DNA of 64,000 nucleotides, taken from contig NC_010407.1 of NCBI RefSeq assembly GCF_000069225.1, positions 930,001-994,000 on the forward strand, in the 5' to 3' direction. Position 1 is the stretch's first letter; each line of letters opens with the position of its first letter. The stretch is from Clavibacter sepedonicus. Lineage in GTDB: Bacteria > Actinomycetota > Actinomycetes > Actinomycetales > Microbacteriaceae. Made by a program: the position numbers and the translations under genes. Below, one piece after another: positions 43,505 through 52,778 of this stretch. The notes under the pieces were generated by a model. It made no database searches. It saw only the letters and a list, made by a program, of their open reading frames with translations, and was not told where the DNA came from.

Positions 43505-43508
<4 letters not shown>
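42381..43508 (+). CDS. Iron-siderophore ABC transporter permease (FecCD family)
   Basis: A FecCD/BtuC-type permease of 375 residues if read from GTG 42381, which overlaps the binding-protein gene, or 341 from ATG 42483. About ten hydrophobic segments are seen. Family motifs include WQERLPRALVAAACGAGLGL, LRNPLADPFVLGVSSGAS and GFVGLVLPHAARLM. Neither start has a strong ribosome site; translation coupling favours the earlier one. It makes a homodimeric channel, since only one permease gene is present. Confidence 0.9.
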
Positions 43509-44275
<767 letters not shown>

Positions 44276-44276
44276 G

Positions 44277-45344
44277 TGTACTCGGCCATGACGTTGGTGA
44301 CACTTCGGGGCGTGTGAAGAGGCCTCCTGGCTTGATGGAGCTGTTCAGTTCAACCATCGCCAGGAGGCCTCGATGTCCCACGGTAATGCTCGTCTGACGG
44401 TTCACGGGAGGGTTCTCCTCGTGCGGCGGGTGGTGGAGGATCGTCGGCCGGTCGCGCACGTCGCGCGGGAGCTGGGGGTGTCGCGGCAGTGCGCGCATCG
44501 ATGGGTGAACCGGTTCCGTGCCGAGGGGCTGCGAGGGCTGACGGATCGGTCATCGCGGCCCCGGTCAGTACCGAGGCGAACGAGCCCGGAGCGGGAACGG
44601 GCCGTGCTGGAAGCGCGGGCCCAGTTGCGGGCGGGTCCTGCGCGGCTGGCGCCGGTGACAGGTGTTCCATCCCGTACGATCTCCCGCATCCTGCGCCGGC
44701 ACGGGGCGCCGCCGTTGGCATGGTTGGACCCCGTCACCGGGGCCGTGATCCGGGCATCCCGGTCAACGGCGCACCGGTATGAGCACGAGCATCCGGGTGA
44801 TCTGATCCACGTGGACGTGAAGAAGCTCGGGAGGATCCCGGACGGAGGCGGCTGGCGGGTCCACGGGCGCAGCGAGCAGGTCCGCGGCCGCGGGATCGGG
44901 TTCGATTACGTCCATGCCGCGGTCGATGACCACACCCGTCTCGCCTACGCGGAGATCCATCCCGATGAGAAAGGCGCGACCGCGGCCGGGTTCCTGACCC
45001 GCGCAGCGGCGTACTTCGCCGGGCGCGGGATCACCCGGATCGAGCGGGTCATCACGGACAACGCGTTCGCCTACCGGCACTCGACCGCGTTCAAGAACGC
45101 CGTCCAGGACCTGGGCGCGCGGCAGAAGTTCATCCGCCCGCACTGCCCCTGGCAGAACGGCAAGGTCGAGCGCTTCAACCGGACCCTCGCGACCGAGTGG
45201 GCCTACCGGCAACCCTTCACCAGCAACCAACACCGGGCCGACGCGCTTGACCCCTTCATCGAGCACTACAACACTGAACGAATCCACTCAAGCCACGGGC
45301 TCACGCCCGCGGCCCGAGTGTCACCAACGTCATGACCCAGTACA
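44277..45344 (+). mobile_element. IS481-family insertion sequence, element B
   Basis: A 1068-bp element with inverted repeats starting TGTACT (26 of 28 bases match between ends, 44277-44304 and 45317-45344). Flanks are TCTAGG and GCTAGG, a 6-bp target duplication that now differs at its first base. It differs from element A in ends and transposase sequence but shares the CTAG target. A 13-bp inverted repeat (44319-44331 and 44359-44371) covers the transposase ribosome site. It lies exactly between the convergent stops of the ATPase gene and the NudK-like gene. Confidence 0.92.
44373..45335 (+). CDS. IS481-family DDE transposase (element B)
   Basis: A 320-residue transposase with an N-terminal helix-turn-helix (PVAHVARELGVSRQCAHRWV), a second DNA-binding part (RTISRILRRHGAPP), and the DDE core: Asp in LIHVDVKKLG, Asp in RVITDNAFAY, Glu in QNGKVERFNRTL. 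Unlike element A it has its own TGA stop inside the element at 45333-45335. ATG 44373 directly follows the right arm of the 13-bp stem that holds AGGAGG. The frame is intact. Confidence 0.92.
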   Translation: MSHGNARLTVHGRVLLVRRVVEDRRPVAHVARELGVSRQCAHRWVNRFRAEGLRGLTDRSSRPRSVPRRTSPERERAVLEARAQLRAGPARLAPVTGVPSRTISRILRRHGAPPLAWLDPVTGAVIRASRSTAHRYEHEHPGDLIHVDVKKLGRIPDGGGWRVHGRSEQVRGRGIGFDYVHAAVDDHTRLAYAEIHPDEKGATAAGFLTRAAAYFAGRGITRIERVITDNAFAYRHSTAFKNAVQDLGARQKFIRPHCPWQNGKVERFNRTLATEWAYRQPFTSNQHRADALDPFIEHYNTERIHSSHGLTPAARVSPTS

Positions 45345-45345
45345 G

Positions 45346-46002
45346 CTAGGCGGGGAACCCGTGCAGCGCCACGTGCTGCAGCAGGATCACCGTCTTGCCG
45401 TCGGCGATGCGGCCGTCGGCGACCATCGCGAGGGCCTCGTCGAGCGACACCTCGATGCGCTCGATGTCCTCGCCCTCCTCGGCCACGCCGCCGCCCGCGC
45501 CCACGACGTCGGCCGGCGTGTACGACGCGAGGTAGTGGTGCACGCGCTCGGTCACGGATCCGGGGCTCATGAACAGGTCGAACAGGTGCGTGAGCGCGAC
45601 GATCTCGACGCCGAGCTCCTCGCGGGCCTCGCGACGGATCGCGCCATCGGGGGAGTCCTCGTCGAGCAGGCCGGCCGCCGCCTCGATCAGCATGCCGTCG
45701 GGGTGCCCGTTGACGTAGGCGGGGTAGCGGAACTGGCGCGTGAGCAGGATCCGGTGGGTGTCGGCCGCGTAGAGGAGCACGGTCGCGCCGTCGCCCCGGT
45801 CGTAGGTCTCGCGCTGCTGCTCCTGCCACGACCCGTCGCGGAGGCGCAGGTCGAGCGTCGTCCGGCGGAGCACGTGCCAGCCGTCGGAGGTGACCTCGAC
45901 GCGCTTCACGACCACGTCGGGGTTCCGGTCGAGGTCCGTGCCGCGCAGGTGGAGGCCCGTGCGGCCGCGGGAGTCGGGGGCGGTCTCGCCGGGGCGCGTC
46001 AT
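45346..46002 (-). CDS. nudK: NudK-like Nudix hydrolase (GDP-mannose pyrophosphatase type)
   Basis: A 218-residue Nudix enzyme. The Nudix helix reads GLLDEDSPDGAIRREAREEL, with the shorter spacing seen in E. coli NudK, and the surrounding blocks (RETYDRGDGATVLLY, RQFRYPAYVNG, LFDLFMSPGSVTE, DGKTVILLQ) follow NudK closely. NudK hydrolyses GDP-mannose and related sugar nucleotides. ATG 46002 is chosen over upstream extensions that read into the lacI promoter. Its stop codon lies in the CTAG next to element B and was restored by the target duplication. Confidence 0.87.
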   Translation of the reverse strand: MTRPGETAPDSRGRTGLHLRGTDLDRNPDVVVKRVEVTSDGWHVLRRTTLDLRLRDGSWQEQQRETYDRGDGATVLLYAADTHRILLTRQFRYPAYVNGHPDGMLIEAAAGLLDEDSPDGAIRREAREELGVEIVALTHLFDLFMSPGSVTERVHHYLASYTPADVVGAGGGVAEEGEDIERIEVSLDEALAMVADGRIADGKTVILLQHVALHGFPA

Positions 46003-46079
46003 GGATCCATGCTGGCTGCCGGAACGGGGCCCGCGGATCCCCCGCGAGGTGGAGGCGGGGCGGCTCATCGACGCCCGTG

Positions 46080-46135
46080 TTGACTCCCGGGAAGCGGGCG
46101 CGTACTGTCAGTTCCACGCAGGACAAAAACGTTTT
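46080..46135 (+). promoter_or_regulatory. Promoter and LacI-type operator of the fructan regulator
   Basis: TTGACT (46080-46085) and TACTGT (46103-46108) with a 17-bp spacer form a good promoter. Eighteen bases further, AAAACGTTTT (46126-46135) is a perfect palindrome with a central CG, as LacI-family proteins prefer. This suggests autorepression of the regulator. Confidence 0.65.
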
Positions 46136-46148
46136 GGGAAGCAGTTCG

Positions 46149-47180
46149 ATGATGAGCAGGCGAGTAGGCATCCGCGATGTCGCGGAGGCCGCGGGGGTCT
46201 CCCTGACGACCGTCTCGCACTCGCTCAGCGGGGCGGGGCAGGTGAGCGAGGCCACCCGCGAACGCGTCAAGGCCGTCGCCGCGCGGCTCAACTACGCGCC
46301 CAACCGCCAGGCCAGCGGGTTGCGCAGCCGGCGGTCGCAGATCATCGGGTTCGTCAGCGACGAGATCACCACCACGCCGTATGCGGGCCGGGTGCTGCTC
46401 GGCGCGCAGGAGGCGGCCGCGCGACAGGGCTGGGTGCTCATGATCGTGAACACCAGCGCCGACGCCGACGCGGAGGCGCGCAGCATCGAGGCGCTCCTGC
46501 AGCACAACGTCGACGGCATCGTCTACGCCCGGATGTACCACCAGCGGGTCGTCGTGCCGGAAGCGCTCGCCGCTGTCCCGACCGTGCTGCTGGATGCGAC
46601 CACCGGCAACGACCACGTCTCCTCCGTCGTGCCGGACGAGCAGGGCGCAGCGGCCAGCGCGGTCGCGCACCTCATCGCCGCCGGGCACCGCCGCATCGGC
46701 TACCTCTCCAACGTGGAGGACATCCCGGCCACCCGCGGCCGCATCCGCGGCTACCGGCAGGCGCTCCATGAGCACGGCATCGCGGTGGACGAGTCGCTCC
46801 TCGTGCCGAGCGGATCCACCACGGGCCCGGGCCGCGAGGCCGCGGGCCGTCTGCTCGACCGGCCCGACCGGCCCACGGCCCTGTTCTGCTTCAACGACCG
46901 GATCGCGATGGGCGCCTACCAGGCGGCCCAGGCGCGGGGCCTGCGCATCCCCGAGGACCTGTCGGTCGTGAGCATCGACAACTTCGAGGTCATCGCCGCC
47001 GCGCTGGATCCCGGCCTCACGACCATCGCCCTGCCGCACCACGAGATGGGACGGTGGGCCATCGAGCGCCTGGCGCTCGAGCTCGAGTCGGCCAGGGACG
47101 ACGAGCCCCTCGAGCCCGAGCAGGTGCGGATGCGCTGCCCGCTCATCGAGAGGCAGTCGGTCGGCCCGCCACCGCCCTAG
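46149..47180 (+). CDS. LacI-family transcriptional regulator of the fructan locus
   Basis: A 343-residue regulator. The helix-turn-helix is GIRDVAEAAGVSLTTVSHSL, with the hinge helix LNYAPNRQASGLRS. The C-terminal periplasmic-binding-like domain shows IGFVSDEIT at its start and the RPTALFCFNDRIAMGAYQA segment. The first of two adjacent ATG codons (46149, 46152) is used. It precedes an importer and two GH32-type genes, so its likely inducer is a fructose-containing sugar. Element A copy 2 is inserted exactly at its stop codon and separates it from those genes. Confidence 0.9.
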   Translation: MMSRRVGIRDVAEAAGVSLTTVSHSLSGAGQVSEATRERVKAVAARLNYAPNRQASGLRSRRSQIIGFVSDEITTTPYAGRVLLGAQEAAARQGWVLMIVNTSADADAEARSIEALLQHNVDGIVYARMYHQRVVVPEALAAVPTVLLDATTGNDHVSSVVPDEQGAAASAVAHLIAAGHRRIGYLSNVEDIPATRGRIRGYRQALHEHGIAVDESLLVPSGSTTGPGREAAGRLLDRPDRPTALFCFNDRIAMGAYQAAQARGLRIPEDLSVVSIDNFEVIAAALDPGLTTIALPHHEMGRWAIERLALELESARDDEPLEPEQVRMRCPLIERQSVGPPPP

Positions 47181-48139
47181 GTGTAGTTCCCAGTGAGGTT
47201 GTGAACGCGTTCGGCGGGCGTGAGTCCGCCGATGCCGGTGTGGGGGCGGTGGTGGTTGTAGTGATGCAGCCAGGCGTCGTAGGTCGCGGCGCGGGCCTCG
47301 TCGGTGCGATAGGGATGGGCGTAGGCCCACTCGGTGGCGAGGGTGCGGTTGAAGCGCTCGACCTTCCCGTTCGTCTGGGGCCGGTACGGGCGGGTGCGTG
47401 TGTGGGCGATGGTGCCGAGCGCCTCGGTGAAGGCGTGGGAGCGGTAGCAGGAGCCGTTGTCCGTCAGGACACGGATCACGGTGATGCCCGCGGCGGTGAA
47501 GAACGCGTTCGCGCGGGCCCAGAACGCGGCAGCGGTCTCCTTGCGCTCGTCGGTGAGGATCTCGGAGTACGCCAGTCGGGAGTGGTCATCCACGGCGTGA
47601 TGCAGGAACGCGTACCCCCGCCCGGTCCGGGGGTTGTTCTTCCGGCCGGCCTGTCGGCCGAGGACTCGGTGCCCGCCGCCGTCCGGGATACGGCCGAGCT
47701 TCTTGATGTCGACGTGGACCAGATCTCCCGGCGAGGAGTGCTCGTAACGTCGCGCGGGCGAGCGTCGGACGGGGAGTCCCGTCGCGGAATCCAGGTGCGT
47801 GAGCAACGGCATCCGGTAGCGACGGAGGACCCGCTCGACCGTGGAACGGGGGATACGCAGGTGGTAGCTGATGCGGTGCGGGCCCCACCGGCGAGTGAAT
47901 CTCAGCGCGACGATCCGCCGCTCCCGACGCCGACTCGTGCGGGTCGGTTGCCGGTGCGGGCGGGATGACCGGTCCGTCATCGGCAACCCGGCCCGATACC
48001 GGCGAGCCCATCTCGACGCCGTCGCCGGCGAGCACTGGAACCTCTCCGCCGCACGCCGGACCGGCCACCCGTCCTCGATGATCAACCGGGCAAGCCGAAC
48101 CCTGCCCACGGGAGTGAACGGGGCATTAGCGTGAGTCAC
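47177..48139 (-). CDS. IS481-family DDE transposase (copy 2)
   Basis: A 320-residue transposase that differs from copy 1 at about nine residues (for example RTSRRRER instead of RTSQRRER, and QAGRKNNPRTG instead of AAGRRNTPRTG). All three DDE residues are present. The final codons are AAC TAC ACC TAG: the TAG and two bases of ACC come from the CCTAGG target, so the last residue is Thr here and Ser in copy 1. Its stop overlaps the lacI stop on the opposite strand. The frame is intact. Confidence 0.92.
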   Translation of the reverse strand: MTHANAPFTPVGRVRLARLIIEDGWPVRRAAERFQCSPATASRWARRYRAGLPMTDRSSRPHRQPTRTSRRRERRIVALRFTRRWGPHRISYHLRIPRSTVERVLRRYRMPLLTHLDSATGLPVRRSPARRYEHSSPGDLVHVDIKKLGRIPDGGGHRVLGRQAGRKNNPRTGRGYAFLHHAVDDHSRLAYSEILTDERKETAAAFWARANAFFTAAGITVIRVLTDNGSCYRSHAFTEALGTIAHTRTRPYRPQTNGKVERFNRTLATEWAYAHPYRTDEARAATYDAWLHHYNHHRPHTGIGGLTPAERVHNLTGNYT

Positions 48140-48234
48140 GAAGACCTCCGGTGATGACGTGTGCTTGGTAACTCACATCGTCCCGGAGGTCTTCGCTATC
48201 CGCCCCAGCGTTCACAACCTCCCGAGGAACTACA
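47182..48234 (-). mobile_element. IS481-family insertion sequence, element A copy 2
   Basis: A 1053-bp copy nearly identical to the element at 18532-19584 but in the opposite orientation, with a perfect 6-bp target duplication CCTAGG (47176-47181 and 48235-48240). It sits between the lacI stop and the fructan importer, which starts 102 bases after the element. The 13-bp inverted repeat around the transposase start is conserved. Matching duplications at both copies show that they have not exchanged flanks by recombination. Confidence 0.93.
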
Positions 48235-48336
48235 CCTAGGCGAGGACGGACCCACCTCCCGCGCCGAGGCCGCTGCAACGGCCCCGCGAATCAGCGCGAC
48301 ACCGCTGGCCCCCACCCGACCCACTCAGGAGGACGA

Positions 48337-49635
48337 ATGATGAGACACGCGAAGAGACGACTGACCGGGGTGAGCCTACTGGCCGCGGCCCTGCTCGTCA
48401 CCCAGACCGCCTGCGCCTCCGGCACCGCCGGCGGCACCGACGGAAAGGACGGCCAGCTCACGCTCTGGACTCACAACGGCGGCAACACCGAGGAGCTGGC
48501 TGCCGTGCAGTCGGTCGTCGACGCCTACAACGCGAGCCAGGACACGACGACCGTCGAGCTCAAGTCGTTCCCGCAGGCTTCCTACAACGACTCGGTCGTC
48601 GCGGCTGCCGCGGCGGGCAAGCTGCCCTGCCTCGTCGACATCGACGGCCCGAACGTGCCCAACTGGGCGTGGGCGAAGTACGTCGTGCCACTCGACCTCA
48701 GCGTCGATCTCGGCGAGAACCTGCCCAGCACCATCGGGACGTGGAACGACCAGACCTACGCGGTGGGCCAATACGACGTGTCGCTCGCGATGTTCGCGCG
48801 GCGGTCCGTGCTGGAGAGGGCCGGGATCCGCATCGCCACGGTCGATGAGCCCTGGACGCGTGACGAGACCGACCAGGCGCTGGCGGCCCTCAAGGCCGAG
48901 GGCACGTGGAGCGCGCCGCTCGACATTGGCACCGCCGACGTGGGCGAGTGGTACCCGTACGCGTACTCGCCGCTGTTGCAGTCCGCGGGCGGGGACCTGC
49001 TCGACCGCTCCTCGCTGCAGTCGGCCGAGGGCGAGCTCGACGGCCCGGCCGCGGTCGACTGGGCCACATGGATGCAGAGCCTCGTGGAGGACGGGTACGT
49101 CAGCGCCAAGAGCGGCGCGGATCCCGCCCTCGACCTCATCAACGACCAGACCGCCGTAATGTACGGCGGCAGCTGGGCCTCCGCCCAGCTCAGCGAGGCC
49201 ATCGGCGACGACCTCGCCGTCATGCCGCCGCCGGACCTCGGTCAGGGCGTCACGGTCGGCGGCGGATCCTGGCAGTGGGGCGTGACCACCGGCTGCGCCG
49301 ATCCCGCCGCCGCGATGGACTACCTCTCCTTCTCGCTCTCCCCGGAGAGCATCGCCACGGTCGCGAAGGCCGCGGGCACCATCCCCGCCACCGACGCCGC
49401 CGCAGCGCTGGTGCCCGGATTCGAGGAGGGCGGCGACCTCGCTCTCTTCCGCGAGTTCTCGAAGCGCTTCGCCGAGCTCCGGCCCGCCACGCCCGCGTAC
49501 CCGTTCATCTCGAGCACGTTCACGAAGAGTATGCAGGACATCCTCGACGGCGCGGACCCCCAGGCCGCCCTCACCGACGCCGTGGAGGACATCGACGGGA
49601 ACATCGAGTCCAACGGCGGATACACGCAGAAGTAG
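48337..49635 (+). CDS. CUT1 sugar ABC transporter, substrate-binding lipoprotein (fructan locus)
   Basis: A 432-residue solute-binding lipoprotein with lipobox LVTQTAC. QLTLWTHNGGNTEELAAVQS opens the first lobe, and LPCLVDIDGPNVPNWAWAKY and VGQYDVSLAMFARRSVLE are family-typical. It precedes two permeases and two GH32-type genes, so it probably binds fructo-oligosaccharides or sucrose. AGGAGG precedes the start. Only 102 bases of its upstream region remain next to the IS, without a clear promoter or LacI-type operator. Confidence 0.9.
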   Translation: MMRHAKRRLTGVSLLAAALLVTQTACASGTAGGTDGKDGQLTLWTHNGGNTEELAAVQSVVDAYNASQDTTTVELKSFPQASYNDSVVAAAAAGKLPCLVDIDGPNVPNWAWAKYVVPLDLSVDLGENLPSTIGTWNDQTYAVGQYDVSLAMFARRSVLERAGIRIATVDEPWTRDETDQALAALKAEGTWSAPLDIGTADVGEWYPYAYSPLLQSAGGDLLDRSSLQSAEGELDGPAAVDWATWMQSLVEDGYVSAKSGADPALDLINDQTAVMYGGSWASAQLSEAIGDDLAVMPPPDLGQGVTVGGGSWQWGVTTGCADPAAAMDYLSFSLSPESIATVAKAAGTIPATDAAAALVPGFEEGGDLALFREFSKRFAELRPATPAYPFISSTFTKSMQDILDGADPQAALTDAVEDIDGNIESNGGYTQK

Positions 49636-49704
49636 TCGCGGCGAGCGCTGCCGGCACGACGGGGTCGTCGTGCCGGCAGCGCCCTCCCCACGGAAGGAAC
49701 TGCC

Positions 49705-50721
49705 ATGACCACCATCACTCGATCCCGCCCCTCGGGCGCGGGCGGGTCGGCTCCGGGCTCCGGCGCCGACGAGGGCTCGGGACCGGGATCCCCGTCCGGT
49801 CCGGGCCGCGCGCCCGCCGGACGCACGACCCGCCCGAGGCGACCGCGCGCCCACGCCCACGAGCAGCGCGCCGGCTGGGCGATGCTCGGCCCGGGCATGA
49901 TCCTCCTCGGCCTGTTCGTGCTCGTGCCCGCGGTGCTCGCGTTCGTGCTCGCCTTCACGAACGCGCGCCTCATCTCGCCCTATCCGGCCACGTTCGTGGG
50001 CCTCGACAACCTCACGCGGCTGCTCGCCGACGACACCTTCTGGCACGCGCTGCGGAACGTCGCGTTCTTCGCCGTGGTGGTCGTGCCCGTGCAGGCGGGG
50101 CTGGCGCTCGGGCTCGCGCTGCTCATCGACGCGAAGGTGAAGGGCACCACGTTCTTCCGCACGGTCTACTTCCTGCCCGTGGTCACCTCGATGGTGGTCG
50201 TCTCGCTGCTGTGGCTGTTCATGTACCGGCCGGACGGCCTCATCAACGTGCTCATCTCGCGCGTGACGGGCGGCGCGGTGCAGGGGCCGGACTGGCTCGG
50301 CGACCCGACGACCGCGATGCCCGCGATCATCCTCATGTCGGTGTGGCAGGGCGTCGGGTTCCACATGGTCATCTGGCTCTCGGGCCTGCAGACCATCCCG
50401 CCGGATCTGCACGAGGCCGCCGGGCTCGACGGCGTCACGCGGTGGCAGCGCTTCCGCTACATCACGTGGCCGGGGCTCGCGGCGACGCGCAGCCTCATCC
50501 TCGTGACCATCACCATCCAGGCGCTCAGCCTCTTCACGCAGATCAGCGTGATGACGCAGGGCGGGCCGCTCGACTCCACGACCACGGTCGTCTACGAGGC
50601 CGTGCGCTCCGGATTCGCGCAGCAGCAGACCGGGTACGCCTCGGCCATCTCGCTCGTCTTCTTCGTCATCGTGCTCGCGATCTCGGCCGTGCAGCGCTTC
50701 ATCACCCGAGAGAGGGACTGA
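49705..50721 (+). CDS. CUT1 sugar ABC transporter permease (fructan locus, first)
   Basis: A 338-residue permease with six hydrophobic segments after a 55-residue disordered N-terminus rich in Gly, Ser, Pro and Arg. The EAA loop (HEAAGLDGVTRWQRFRYITW) lies near residue 240. ATG 49705 follows GGAAGGAA. It pairs with the next gene product; no ATPase is encoded, as in the other sugar importer here. Confidence 0.91.
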   Translation: MTTITRSRPSGAGGSAPGSGADEGSGPGSPSGPGRAPAGRTTRPRRPRAHAHEQRAGWAMLGPGMILLGLFVLVPAVLAFVLAFTNARLISPYPATFVGLDNLTRLLADDTFWHALRNVAFFAVVVVPVQAGLALGLALLIDAKVKGTTFFRTVYFLPVVTSMVVVSLLWLFMYRPDGLINVLISRVTGGAVQGPDWLGDPTTAMPAIILMSVWQGVGFHMVIWLSGLQTIPPDLHEAAGLDGVTRWQRFRYITWPGLAATRSLILVTITIQALSLFTQISVMTQGGPLDSTTTVVYEAVRSGFAQQQTGYASAISLVFFVIVLAISAVQRFITRERD

Positions 50722-50723
50722 CC

Positions 50724-51707
50724 ATGGCCTCCACCCCGATCCTGGGCGCACCGCGCGCGGTCGACGTCGACCGCGCGCGGCTCGACGGGCCCGCGCACCC
50801 GCCGCGCGCCCCACGCGACCGCCGGGCGGTCCGCCGTCGCGCGGCGCCCGTCGCGGCGGCCGGCTGGATCGTGCGCATCGCGCTCGCTGCGGTGTTCGCG
50901 TTCCCACTCGTGTTCATGCTCGTGTCGTCGCTCAAGCCCGACCGGCAGATATTCTCCGACCTCTCCTCGTTCGCGGCGTTCCTGCCCACGGGCGATCTGT
51001 CGTTCGCGAACTACGCCGCGGTGTTCGAGCGCGTGCCCGCGGCGCGGTTCCTGCTCAACTCCATCGGCATCTCGGCCATCACGGTGGTGCTGGGGATCCT
51101 CGTGAACAGCCTGGCGGCGTTCGCGCTCTCGCGGATGCGGATCCCCGGCAAGGGCCTCATCCTCACGCTCGTCATCGCGACCCTCGTGGTGCCGTTCGAG
51201 ACGCTCGCGCTGCCGCTCGTGTGGTGGGTGAACCAGCTGCCGTCGTTCGTGGTCGACGGCTTCGCGATCGGCTTCAGCAGGGGCTGGATCGACACGTACC
51301 AGGTGCAGATCATCCCGTTCGTGGCGAACGCGTTCTCCATCTACCTCTTCCACCAGTACTTCGAGTCGATCCCGAAGGAGCTCGACGAGGCGGCGCGCGT
51401 GGACGGGGCAGGCTGGTTCCGCATCTACCGGCAGCTGATCATGCCGCTGTCGGGGCCCGCCATCGCGACCGTCGCGATCCTCACCTTCCTGCCCGCCTGG
51501 AACTCGTACCTGTGGCCGCTCATGGTCGTGCAGAGCGAGGAGCTGCGGCCCGTGATGGTGGGCGTGCAGTACTTCTTCCAGCTCAACGTGCCGTGGGGCG
51601 AGGTGATGGCGTACGCGTCGCTCATCACGCTGCCCGTCGTGGTGCTGTTCATCGCCTTCCAGCGCTCCTTCGTGAGCAGCATCGCCGCCAGCGGCGTGAA
51701 GGGATAG
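50724..51707 (+). CDS. CUT1 sugar ABC transporter permease (fructan locus, second)
   Basis: A 327-residue permease with six hydrophobic segments and an EAA loop DEAARVDGAGWFRIYRQLIM near residue 220. The basic 45-residue N-terminus precedes the first helix. It begins two bases after the first permease stop. It is followed by the intracellular GH32-like gene six bases further. Confidence 0.92.
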   Translation: MASTPILGAPRAVDVDRARLDGPAHPPRAPRDRRAVRRRAAPVAAAGWIVRIALAAVFAFPLVFMLVSSLKPDRQIFSDLSSFAAFLPTGDLSFANYAAVFERVPAARFLLNSIGISAITVVLGILVNSLAAFALSRMRIPGKGLILTLVIATLVVPFETLALPLVWWVNQLPSFVVDGFAIGFSRGWIDTYQVQIIPFVANAFSIYLFHQYFESIPKELDEAARVDGAGWFRIYRQLIMPLSGPAIATVAILTFLPAWNSYLWPLMVVQSEELRPVMVGVQYFFQLNVPWGEVMAYASLITLPVVVLFIAFQRSFVSSIAASGVKG

Positions 51708-51712
51708 GCGCC

Positions 51713-52717
51713 GTGGCACTTCGACTGCCCGACAAGTGGATCTGGGACTCCTGGTACGTGCAGGAGGGTGGCGTCACGCACGCGTTCTACCTGCACGCCA
51801 GCCGCGCCCTCGGCGATCCCGACCGCCGGCACCACCACCCCATCGTCGGCCACGCGGTGAGCCGTGACCTCGTGAGCTGGACGGTGCTCGAGGACGCGAT
51901 CATCGTGTCCGAGCCGGGTGCGTTCGACGACGGCACGACCTGGACGGGCTCCGTCGTGCGCGCTGATGATGGCCTGTGGTGGATGTTCTACACGGGCACC
52001 ACGCTGGCCGAGGGGATGCTCGTGCAGCGCATCGGCGCCGCCACCTCGACCGACCTGGTGACCTGGGCGAAGGTGTCGCGCGAGCCGCTCGTGGAGGCGG
52101 ATCCGCGCTGGTACGAGCAGCTCGACCTCGACGCCTGGCACGACCAGGCGTGGCGGGACCCCTGGGTGCAGCGGCTCCCGGGCGCGTCGACGTGGCACAT
52201 GCTCGTCACGGCGCGCGCGGCGACGGGGGATCCGCGGGAGCGCGGCGTACTGGGCCACGCGACGAGCGAGGACCTCGTCGACTGGACCGTGCATCCGCCG
52301 CTCAGTGCGCCCGGCCAGGGCTTCGGCCAGCTCGAGGTGTTCCAGCACGAGGTGGTGGACGGCGTGCCCGTGCTCCTCTTCTGCTGCGCGCGCTCCGAGC
52401 TGGGCCACGAGCGGCAGGCGGCGGGGGAGGCGGGAGGCGTGTACAGCGTCGTCGTCGACGCCCGGCTGACCGATGTCGACTTCCGTCGCGCGCGCCTGTT
52501 CCCGCGCACGGATCTGTACGCGTCGCGCCTCGTGCGCGACACCGCGGGCGGCTGGGTGCTGCTCGCGTTCGTGAATGAGGTCGACGGCAGGTTCATCGGG
52601 GAGCTCAGCGACCCGGTGCCGGTGACGGCGGATCCGCGCGAGGGCCTCGTGCCCCGGGGCGCGCATCCGATCGCCGTGAGCGCCGACACGCGGGAGGAGG
52701 CGGGGGTCCCGAGCTGA
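51713..52717 (+). CDS. Intracellular GH32-like beta-fructosidase / glycosidase
   Basis: A 334-residue five-bladed beta-propeller enzyme without signal peptide. The likely catalytic residues are Asp12 in WIWDSWY, Asp149 in the RDP motif (AWRDPWV) and Glu208 in GQLEVFQH, the order of clan GH-J (GH32/GH68). The usual WMNDPNG start is absent, so a related GH43-type family is possible. The GTG start is five bases after the permease gene, so it acts on the sugar the importer delivers. Confidence 0.75.
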   Translation: MALRLPDKWIWDSWYVQEGGVTHAFYLHASRALGDPDRRHHHPIVGHAVSRDLVSWTVLEDAIIVSEPGAFDDGTTWTGSVVRADDGLWWMFYTGTTLAEGMLVQRIGAATSTDLVTWAKVSREPLVEADPRWYEQLDLDAWHDQAWRDPWVQRLPGASTWHMLVTARAATGDPRERGVLGHATSEDLVDWTVHPPLSAPGQGFGQLEVFQHEVVDGVPVLLFCCARSELGHERQAAGEAGGVYSVVVDARLTDVDFRRARLFPRTDLYASRLVRDTAGGWVLLAFVNEVDGRFIGELSDPVPVTADPREGLVPRGAHPIAVSADTREEAGVPS

Positions 52718-52778
52718 GGCCGGCCGGGCGGCGGAACCCGGCACCGCACGACGCAGGTGAACGACGAAGGAGTCGATC

